From Streptomyces sp. CB02261 (GTDB lineage Bacteria > Actinomycetota > Actinomycetes > Streptomycetales > Streptomycetaceae), in NCBI RefSeq assembly GCF_001905665.1, contig NZ_LIVX01000006.1, forward strand, positions 458,082 through 522,081: 64,000 bases of DNA, given 5' to 3'. Position 1 is the stretch's first letter. The number at the start of each line of letters is the position of its first letter. The notes beneath the pieces were generated by a model. The model worked only from the letters and a program-made list of their open reading frames with translations. It was not told where the DNA came from and did not search any database. The position numbers and the translations under genes were made by a program. This document shows positions 49,952-56,893 of this stretch, piece after piece.

Positions 49952-51903
49952 ACTCCCCGGGAGATCACGACGGGCTCTTCGATCAGGCGCACGTGCGGCT
50001 TCCCCACGGGCACGGTCCGTTTCCCGCCGGACGGATCGTCACGGAGGTCCCAGTCGCGGCAGATCGTGGCGAGGACCAGGGGGAAGAGGGTGAGGTCACC
50101 GCCCGGCGCGATGTGCAGGCGGAGGAAACCCTTGTGGTCCTCGATGGACTGGCCGGACATCTGCCATTCCGCGACCTGGCCGCCCCTCGCGGACAGCACC
50201 CACAGCGCGAAGACGCCCGAGCCCACGGACGCGCCCAGGACGGCGGCGATGGCCAGGCACACGACGAGGACGACCCAGCCGTCCCAGGACACCGGGAAGG
50301 GAACCGCCACGGTGACCGCCAGCGCGGCCAGCGCGACCGCGCCCTGCGACAGCACGGCGACCGCCGGGCCCGACGGCGGTGCCACCTCGCGTCGCCGGAG
50401 CAGCCTGCCGAGGAACCCGAGCACGAGCAGCGCCCCGGCCGCGCCCAGGCACACGGCGCAGTAGCCCCAGACGTCGCCGGCACCGGCCCGGCGCACGGCG
50501 TCGACGGGCCGGGTCACTCCCTCCGCGAGGGCGAACAGGAAGCTCATGAGGAGGAAGAGGCCTGCGTGCAGAACGGCGGCCAGTTTGGCGAAGCCGACAT
50601 TGCGCCACGGCAGCCAGCGCCCCGACCAGGGCACCGCGATGCCCCGGGCCAGGCGGCGGGACTGTCGGGCGTCGGGGTACGCCGTCTCCATCCGGGCGAA
50701 GTCCACGGGCGGCTCGTCCCGGTCGCGGAGCCGCGCCCCGCGCGGCGGCAACGACAGCACCGGAGGCAGCCGGTGGGTGGCCGCCAGATACGCGCCGCCG
50801 AGCCCGCAGGTCACCATCTGGCGCCGCCGCGGGTCCGGGGCGGGAGCGCGGGTGCCGGGCGGGTCGCCGGGCAGCCGCTCGGCGTACCGCGCGTAGTGGT
50901 GGCGGTCGCCGGTCAGCCACAGCCGGACCGCCGCGTCCGTCCGTACGCGTCTGCCCGTGACCGGGTCGAGCCGGGTGCGGATGAGGTTGCGGTCGAACCA
51001 GTGAAGGGCGTTGAAGGCGTCGGCGTGGCCACCCGCGCTCTTCAGCCACGTGGGCTCGGCCGAGCAGACGATCACCCCGTCACCGGCTTGCAGGTTCGCC
51101 GAGAGGTGCTTCTCGAAGTAGCGCAGCTGGGGATCGTCGAAGTACGAACCGAGCTGGCTGTCCAGGCCCACGAGCCACCAGCGTTCGGGCAGGCGCACAC
51201 AGAAGTAGCTGCGGGTCTGCCGGGTCTGCCAGGCGCCGATCGGCCGCTGTTGCGTGAACATGCGCAGGAAGGCGGTGAGGCCGTCGTACCAGTCGTGGTT
51301 CCCCGGCAGCGCGACCATCAGCGGCGGGTCGGCCGCCTCGGGCAGGGCGGCGCGGTAGGGCCCCTTCATGCGGTCCTCGTAGCCCGTCGCCGAAGCCGTC
51401 GGATACACCTCGTCGCCGCCGAGGACCAGCAGGGAGCCACGGCTCAGCCGGAGCGGCGCGTCGCCGGCTCGTACGGCAGCGGCCCGTACGGCGCCGGGCC
51501 CCGCGTCACCGGCCCCCGCGTCGCCGGGGTCCAGGGAGTCGCCGGTGTCCAGGGAGTCGCCGTCGCCCGGGGAGTCGCCGTTGCCCGGGGAAGCGAGCGG
51601 AACCGAGAGTTCCTCCTCCGCGAGCGTGCACGCCACCGAGCTCGTCGCGTCGAAGCCGTCGCCGAGGTCGGCTACGTAGTCGATCCAGATCTCTCGCGCG
51701 TCCGGCTTCCCGAGCGGCGCCTCCAGAAGATCGGCGGGAAGCACCTCCTGGATCTCCCGCTTGTCCGAGTAGCCGGCGAAGACGGCCGCCAGCAGGGCCT
51801 TGACCGCTGTACGGGCCAGTTCACCGGGGGCCAGCCACCGCACCTGCTCCTGCGGGGTGAACCCGAGCTCCTCGGCGTGGCCGCGCAGTTCGCGTACCTT
51901 CAC
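49948..51903 (-). CDS. Membrane-associated metallophosphoesterase
   Basis: 651 residues from GTG 51903. The calcineurin-like motifs can be traced: VLGGDEVYP for GD-x-x, ALPGNHDWYDG for GNHD, a late VCSAEPTW and LTGDRHHYARY for GH-x-H. The first motif lacks the usual D-x-H, reading DLGDGFDAT, so one metal site may be altered. Near residue 100-130 a low-complexity Gly-Asp-Ser insert sits between motifs I and II. The C-terminal half (about 470-600) has several membrane helices (LLMSFLFALAEGV, VCLGAAGALLVLGFLG, VALAALAVTVAVPF, VVLVVCLAIAAVLGA). Probably a phosphodiesterase or lipid phosphatase at the membrane. Confidence 0.82.
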   Translation of the reverse strand: MKVRELRGHAEELGFTPQEQVRWLAPGELARTAVKALLAAVFAGYSDKREIQEVLPADLLEAPLGKPDAREIWIDYVADLGDGFDATSSVACTLAEEELSVPLASPGNGDSPGDGDSLDTGDSLDPGDAGAGDAGPGAVRAAAVRAGDAPLRLSRGSLLVLGGDEVYPTASATGYEDRMKGPYRAALPEAADPPLMVALPGNHDWYDGLTAFLRMFTQQRPIGAWQTRQTRSYFCVRLPERWWLVGLDSQLGSYFDDPQLRYFEKHLSANLQAGDGVIVCSAEPTWLKSAGGHADAFNALHWFDRNLIRTRLDPVTGRRVRTDAAVRLWLTGDRHHYARYAERLPGDPPGTRAPAPDPRRRQMVTCGLGGAYLAATHRLPPVLSLPPRGARLRDRDEPPVDFARMETAYPDARQSRRLARGIAVPWSGRWLPWRNVGFAKLAAVLHAGLFLLMSFLFALAEGVTRPVDAVRRAGAGDVWGYCAVCLGAAGALLVLGFLGRLLRRREVAPPSGPAVAVLSQGAVALAALAVTVAVPFPVSWDGWVVLVVCLAIAAVLGASVGSGVFALWVLSARGGQVAEWQMSGQSIEDHKGFLRLHIAPGGDLTLFPLVLATICRDWDLRDDPSGGKRTVPVGKPHVRLIEEPVVISRGV

Positions 51904-54326
51904 GGCCCCTCCCCGGCCGGGGCGAGGCGGGAGCCGTACACACTCCACAACTCGCCCAGGAAGAGACGGCCGAAGCCCTCCAGCGCCCGGGCGGGGTGGG
52001 GCCCCGAGGCACGGAACGTCGTCAGTTGCCGGACGAAGTCCCCGGCGAGGATCACGATGATGCCCGCGCCCAGGACCGCGCCGTCGGCGTCCCCGCCGGC
52101 CGGCACGTGTCCGGCGAGCATGCGGACGTACAGGGTCGACGTGTCGCTCCAGACGTCGACTCCGGGGTCGTCGTGCACCTCCTTGTGCCCGACGAGCGTC
52201 AGCGGATTCCCACCCGTGTCGCGCAGGTGCAGCCGGTACAGCATGCGGCGCCGGTCGGGGTCGCCGTCCCGGGTGAACAGGTTGAACCAGCCGTTCTCGA
52301 CGGTCAGTCGCCCGCCGAGCACGTCGCACTCGACGTATCCCGTCGCTCGGGCCTGGTGGCCGGGGTCCGCGACGAACCGGTCGACGTCGTCCGCGGTGAT
52401 CGTGAGACGGAACATCAGCCGCTGGTCCCGTGCCCGGCCGAGGTCCCGCCCCTCCTCGGGGTCGGTGACATCGAGCGCGACGTACCCCTTCATCTCCTCC
52501 GTGAACGAGAGGCTGGTGGGCCGTTCGCCGTCCGGCCCCGCGGCCCGGATGTCCGCGCCGGACGCGGCGGCCCGGGGCGCGAGACGCCCTTCGAGGATGC
52601 GGTGGCACGCGCGGTCGGCGAATGCCGCGATGGTGAGCGAGGGGTTCGCGCCGACGGGGCCCGGCAGGACGGCGCCGTCGAGCACGTACAGTCCCGGGTG
52701 CCCGAAGACCTCGCCGTGGGAGTCGCAGACGCCTTCGGCGGCGTGACGGCCCATCGGCGCGCCGCCGAGCGGGTGCACGGTGATCACGCGGCGCGTCCAC
52801 CAGAGGGGGTTGTCGTGGTACGCGCCGCCCAGCGCGTGGGCCACATCCCCCATCGTCCGCCGCACCCGCTCGAAGTAGCGGCGCGAGGTCAGGGTGGTCC
52901 AGTCGATGTCGAGGTATCCCCGGCGCAGGCTCATTCGACCGTCGGGGAGGTCACGGCCCATGCCGAGCAGCGGCAGCGACGAGTCGGAGAAGACGCCCGG
53001 ACCGAGCAGCAGCGCGAGCCGGGCGCTGATGTTGCTCCGCGGGTCGAACCCGAGCCGGGACCGCAGCCGATGGAGACCGAAGACCACGGCGCGGCGTACG
53101 CTTCCCGGCATCTGCGAGGTCTCGGCGAGCCAGTCCACGAAGGCCGGGTAGCCGGCGTCCTCGACGTAGTACCCGCGTCCGGTCGAGCCGTCCTCGTCGA
53201 GTTCGTCGCCGACGCGGATTGCGCTGGTGATCACCGGACCCGTGCTGCTCGCCAGCTTCCGCGGCCCGTCTCCCGCCGAGCCGCCGGTCGCCCCGACGAT
53301 CAGGCCGAGCAGGTCGCCGTTGCCGCAGAAGCGGGTGCCGAGGGCCGGGCTGATGCCGCGCAGCGCGGAGCGGTTGCGCAGGAGCAGGTACGTCGATCCG
53401 AACGCCCCGGCCGCCAGGACCAGCCGCTTGCAGTGGATCGTGCGCAGCGGCAGGCGGCCGGTGGGGGTGCGGTGGCCTTCCCTGGCCGGGTCGTGGACGA
53501 CGTAGCGGACCTCGTATCCGCCCCCGGGGCGGGGCGCGAAACCACGTACCTCGCAACGGGTGCGGATGTCGGCGCCGCGGTGGCGCGCGGCCGACAGGTA
53601 GGTGTGGTCGAGGGTGTTCTTGGCACCGAGGTTGCAGCCGACGTCGCATTCGCCGGTCAGCCGACAGGTCTCCCGGGGCAGTCCGTGGATGTTGCCGTAC
53701 TCCGGCTCGGGCAGGGGCGCTCCGGGCACCGGCGCCTCGTCGGGGCCGGCGGCGAACGACACGGCGAGCGGCGGCCGGGACACGTGCAGGCCGAGCACGT
53801 CGGCGGCCTCCCGCAGCGCTTCCGTCTTGGGCGTGTCCTGGTAGGGGTACGGCGTGGCGCCGAGCATCTTCTCGACCTCGTCGTAGTGCGGATCGAGGTC
53901 GCGGCGGCTGATCGGCCAGTTCTCGTATCCGCCGCCGGGCAGCGGCGATTCATGGACGAACCACTTCTCGTCCTTGCGCAGCAGCACGTTGGCGTAGATC
54001 AGCGAGCCGCCGCCGAGGCCGCTGGAGACGACGCCCTCCAGTCCGCGGAACGACCAGAGGTCGAAGAGCCCGTGCAGGCCCTCGCTGGGGTCCCAGAAGT
54101 TCCGGGCCATTCCCGCGGGAGTCCGGGGAAAGCTCCCGGGAGGGTACGGTTTGCCGCGCTCCAGGACCACGACCGACAGACCACCGTCGGCGAGCCGGTA
54201 CGCGGCGACCGAGCCGCCGAAGCCCGAACCGACCACGACGACGTCGACTTCGCCGTCCGATCCGGAATCGGTCACGCCGCCGGTGCCGCTCTCCGGTCCG
54301 GCGGGGAAGGGGGCTGCGTTCGTCAT
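51900..54326 (-). CDS. GMC-family oxidoreductase, cholesterol-oxidase-like
   Basis: 808 residues, ATG 54326 with AAGGGA upstream. The N-terminal FAD site VVVGSGFGGSVAAYRLADGG starts near residue 30; GLGGGSLIYANVLLR is the second flavin signature; CDVGCNLGAKNTLDHTYL is a cysteine-rich segment common in the ChoD/GMC branch; HPLGGAPMG and GANPSLTIAAFADRA hold the catalytic His and Asn pair. Residues about 640-808 form an extra C-terminal domain (LSFTEEMKGYVALD, ECDVLGGRLTVENG) shared by large cholesterol-oxidase-like proteins. It is the first gene of the overlapping operon and likely oxidises a sterol-like or other lipid alcohol; the actual substrate is unknown. Confidence 0.87.
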   Translation of the reverse strand: MTNAAPFPAGPESGTGGVTDSGSDGEVDVVVVGSGFGGSVAAYRLADGGLSVVVLERGKPYPPGSFPRTPAGMARNFWDPSEGLHGLFDLWSFRGLEGVVSSGLGGGSLIYANVLLRKDEKWFVHESPLPGGGYENWPISRRDLDPHYDEVEKMLGATPYPYQDTPKTEALREAADVLGLHVSRPPLAVSFAAGPDEAPVPGAPLPEPEYGNIHGLPRETCRLTGECDVGCNLGAKNTLDHTYLSAARHRGADIRTRCEVRGFAPRPGGGYEVRYVVHDPAREGHRTPTGRLPLRTIHCKRLVLAAGAFGSTYLLLRNRSALRGISPALGTRFCGNGDLLGLIVGATGGSAGDGPRKLASSTGPVITSAIRVGDELDEDGSTGRGYYVEDAGYPAFVDWLAETSQMPGSVRRAVVFGLHRLRSRLGFDPRSNISARLALLLGPGVFSDSSLPLLGMGRDLPDGRMSLRRGYLDIDWTTLTSRRYFERVRRTMGDVAHALGGAYHDNPLWWTRRVITVHPLGGAPMGRHAAEGVCDSHGEVFGHPGLYVLDGAVLPGPVGANPSLTIAAFADRACHRILEGRLAPRAAASGADIRAAGPDGERPTSLSFTEEMKGYVALDVTDPEEGRDLGRARDQRLMFRLTITADDVDRFVADPGHQARATGYVECDVLGGRLTVENGWFNLFTRDGDPDRRRMLYRLHLRDTGGNPLTLVGHKEVHDDPGVDVWSDTSTLYVRMLAGHVPAGGDADGAVLGAGIIVILAGDFVRQLTTFRASGPHPARALEGFGRLFLGELWSVYGSRLAPAGEGP

Positions 54327-54467
54327 CGGCGATCCCTTACGGGTTGCTGTGAGCGTCCCGCCCTGGAACGACGCTAATGTCCCGCGCTCCGACGCACCAC
54401 GTGGACGGCGCGTCCGAGGGAGGCCGCGGACGCACCGGGCCGTCCTGGGATCACGGCGGAGCACCCA

Positions 54468-55244
54468 CTAGAGAAGTTGAACGAGCAGATAGGTGAGGGC
54501 GGCCAGGGCGCCGAGGCAGCCCAGGACGAACAAGGGGTTCGAGAGCGGGCGCTGCCGCCCGCGGACGCTGCCGCCCGCGGGGGCCTCCGGGGGATACGGC
54601 TCCAGCGACTCCTGGGGATACGGCTCCGAGGACCAGGGGTCCGGCGGTGGAGGGCCGAGTGGCCCGGACGGCGGACCCTCCGGGATCGGGCCGGCACCGG
54701 TGGCGCTGCCCCCGCCCCGCGTCGGGCCGCCCTGGAAGGGTTCGACGAGCGGGGTGACGGCCGGACCCCACCGGGGCGGGTCGCCCTCCCCCGACATCCG
54801 TTCGCGCAGCCCCTCGGCGGTGCGCCGCCAGGTGCGGAGCGCGACATCGGTGAACTCGACGGCCAGCAGCTCCTCATCGAGCCCGCCGGCCGCTCCGTCC
54901 GGCGGGACCTCGAACGTCGTGGCCGTTCCGGGCACGAGCGTCCGGCCGCCGACGGGACCGAGGGGAGCCTCGCCGATCAGCACGCGGAGGCGGCTGACGG
55001 GCTGACTGCTGCCGTTGTACACGACGACGTGACGGCCATCGGCGGCGACGTGACTCGAGATCCAGCTCGCCTGCCGGATCCGCTCCCTCTGCTCCGCCTG
55101 CTCCTCCTGCCGCCTGCGTGCCTGCGCGTCCCGCTCGTCGCGCGACCGCTGATCGCTCTCGGCCCGTCGCCCGTGGCGATAGCTGACGATCGCGGTCGTC
55201 ACGGACACGAGCAGGCCGAGGATCGCGATCACACTCCCCATCAT
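54468..55244 (-). CDS. Two-helix membrane protein of unknown family
   Basis: 258 residues, ATG 55244 (ATG 55241 also possible). An N-terminal membrane helix (SVIAILGLLVSVTTAIVSY) is followed by an Arg/Glu coiled coil (about 25-60), a small beta domain (about 60-140; VVVYNGSSQPVSRLRVLIG, LLAVEFTDVALRTW), a Pro/Gly-rich linker and a C-terminal helix (PLFVLGCLGALAALTYLLVQLL). The beta domain recalls effector-associated or immunoglobulin-like folds of Streptomyces proteins of unknown function. It is probably an inner-membrane protein with both ends embedded. Confidence 0.72.
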   Translation of the reverse strand: MMGSVIAILGLLVSVTTAIVSYRHGRRAESDQRSRDERDAQARRRQEEQAEQRERIRQASWISSHVAADGRHVVVYNGSSQPVSRLRVLIGEAPLGPVGGRTLVPGTATTFEVPPDGAAGGLDEELLAVEFTDVALRTWRRTAEGLRERMSGEGDPPRWGPAVTPLVEPFQGGPTRGGGSATGAGPIPEGPPSGPLGPPPPDPWSSEPYPQESLEPYPPEAPAGGSVRGRQRPLSNPLFVLGCLGALAALTYLLVQLL

Positions 55245-55569
55245 GGTTCCACCCTGCTGCCGACCGTCCCTCCTGTCGATCAGGGAGTAGGCCGAACGCC
55301 CTCACAGACGACAACAGCGGATAGCCCATTTGCGCTAATTTGCGGCCATATGGGGGCTGTTCTAGACTCGCAGACGGTGGAGCACCAGCGACTCGGCCGG
55401 TCGGGTGAAGTCGGGTGAAACGACCCTCGCGCCTCCCGAGATCCGGAGAGTCCCGGCTCCGCCGGGACGTCACCCGAAGTACGGAGCCCCGCCGGGCGTC
55501 TCATGCGACACCCCTCAAGGCCCGTCGGCGTGACGCCGACCCCCTCCCCCCACACCACGAGGAGCAGCC
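55245..55569. other. 325-bp divergent intergenic region with a promoter
   Basis: This separates the two-helix membrane gene (minus) from a small secreted-protein gene (plus). It has a locally AT-richer stretch, two ATTTGCG repeats 10 bp apart (55328 and 55338), a good plus-strand promoter (55340-55368), and a direct repeat GTCGGGTGAA (55399 and 55409). The last 100 bp hold no clear signal except the ribosome site of the plus gene. Confidence 0.5.
55340..55368 (+). promoter_or_regulatory. Housekeeping-type promoter, -35 TTGCGG and -10 TAGACT
   Basis: The hexamers are separated by exactly 17 nt. The start of transcription should fall near 55374-55377, where a GTG begins a 13-codon frame, so the transcript may be leaderless at this point or simply have a 195-nt leader before the secreted protein gene. 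Confidence 0.55.
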
Positions 55570-56052
55570 ATGCGCATCCTCGCACGCCCGCTTTCGCACC
55601 GTCCGCCGCGCATCACCGCGCTCGCCGCGTCCGCCATCGCCGTGGTCGCTCTCAGCGCCCCCTCAGCGACATCCGCCTCAGCGGCACCCCCCGCACGCGA
55701 AGCCACCCCCGCCGTGGCCCCCCTCACGGCCGAGGCCCTCAAGAAGGCTCCCGCGCCGTTCCTGTTCCAGTACACGTTCAACAACCACCTGAAGATCGGT
55801 GGCGGCAACTTCACGGTCAACGGCCGCGTCTACCTCGTCGTCAAGCTCAACAACGGCAGGGTGATGTTCCAGAAGTGGGTGACAGCACGCACCCACTCCA
55901 TCACCCCCGGCGGAACGATCTACGTCGAGACGTCCGTATCCTCACCGTGCTCCCCCAGCACGGGCAACAACGGCTACGCCCGCGCCTTCGACGACACGAC
56001 CCAGAAGTGGTCACCCAGACTCCCCGTCCCCGTGTGCGTCCGCATCGACTGA
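55570..56052 (+). CDS. Small secreted protein of unknown function
   Basis: 160 residues, ATG 55570 after CGAGGAGC. A signal peptide (about 1-40; ITALAASAIAVVALSAPSATSASA) precedes a compact beta-rich domain (about 65-160) with two cysteines near the end (SSPCSPSTG and VPVCVRID) that may form a disulphide. FLFQYTFNNHLKIGGGNFTVNGRVYLVVKL is a good beta-hairpin-like stretch. I recognise no family. It resembles the small secreted beta proteins common in Streptomyces. Confidence 0.75.
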   Translation: MRILARPLSHRPPRITALAASAIAVVALSAPSATSASAAPPAREATPAVAPLTAEALKKAPAPFLFQYTFNNHLKIGGGNFTVNGRVYLVVKLNNGRVMFQKWVTARTHSITPGGTIYVETSVSSPCSPSTGNNGYARAFDDTTQKWSPRLPVPVCVRID

Positions 56053-56264
56053 CCGAAGCCTCGCAGCGCGGCAGTCTCGGATCGAGGAACTGTTGTATGC
56101 ACAGGAGACGTTCGTGGAGAGACGACCGCCGAGCCGGGCGCGTCATCCCAGGGCGAAGGGCCGGCTCGGGACGTCGTCGCCCGGTCGGGTCGACAAGCGC
56201 CAGGCTGTGTCCCCCTGCGGCGCGCCCCCTCCATGGCGTCTGGTCCGTGCCCCGAACACGCGGA

Positions 56265-56304
56265 GAGGGTGCCCGGCCGGGGCTCGTACCGGCCGGGCAC
56301 CCTC
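56265..56304. terminator. Bidirectional terminator between the two small secreted-protein genes
   Basis: GAGGGTGCCCGGCCGG and its exact complement form a 16-bp stem with an 8-nt loop, 18 nt before the stop codon of the minus-strand gene's 3' side and about 210 nt past the plus-strand gene. Confidence 0.75.
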
Positions 56305-56321
56305 GCCCACGTCCCGCCGCT

Positions 56322-56645
56322 TCACCTGACCAGGAACCGCACCGAACCGAAGTGATCGGGCGCCCACTGCCCCGGCTCGACGAACGTCACGATCGCACCG
56401 TCGTGGCAGTCCGTGCCCCGGTGCAGAACGGCGACGCGGTCGGTGTGGTTGGCCGGCCCGTGGGCTTCGCCCAGCAGCGTGTTGTAGCAGCGGCCGTCCT
56501 CGGGATCGTGGATCTCGAACACCTCGAACCATCCGTCCACGCGGTAGGCGAAACTTCCTCGCCCCGCGTGGGCGGGCGTCGCGAACGTGGTGCACAGGGC
56601 CGCGGCGGCGACGGCGACAGCCAGCGCCTTGCGGAGGTTCTTCAT
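56322..56645 (-). CDS. Small secreted protein of unknown function
   Basis: 107 residues, ATG 56645 after GAGGGAG. Signal peptide (about 1-28; KALAVAVAAAALCTTFATPAHA) followed by an 80-residue domain with two cysteines (GRCYNTLLG and GTDCHDGA) and several aromatics (FAYRVDGWFEVFEIHD). The cysteines probably pair outside the cell. I do not recognise a family. It is divergent from the lanthipeptide synthetase gene, sharing a 248-bp promoter region. Confidence 0.75.
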   Translation of the reverse strand: MKNLRKALAVAVAAAALCTTFATPAHAGRGSFAYRVDGWFEVFEIHDPEDGRCYNTLLGEAHGPANHTDRVAVLHRGTDCHDGAIVTFVEPGQWAPDHFGSVRFLVR

Positions 56646-56758
56646 GTGGGTGCTCCCTCGGGTGATGTCCTGCGAGCGGCCAGTGTGTCCGGCCGGACAC
56701 GCCGGCAGGAGCGCCGCCACCCGAATGGCTGTGGAGGAAACGATCCACCCTCACCCGT

Positions 56759-56776
56759 CGGAGCGATGCCTCGCTC
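56759..56776. promoter_or_regulatory. Inverted repeat GGAGCG-N6-CGCTCC upstream of the lanthipeptide genes
   Basis: A perfect 6-6-6 dyad 118 bp before the synthetase start. Further down GAAACCGGTC (56801) and GAACCGTTTC (56815) form a second, imperfect dyad. Either could bind a regulator of the cluster or of the divergent gene. Confidence 0.4.
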
Positions 56777-56893
56777 CGCAGACGGCGGTGCGAAACCGGT
56801 CGCATGCCGTCGGCGAACCGTTTCCATACCTGCCGGTCCTAGCGTCTGGCGCAGCCGTGATGGCCGCCCACCACCACCCTGCGAGGAGATTCC

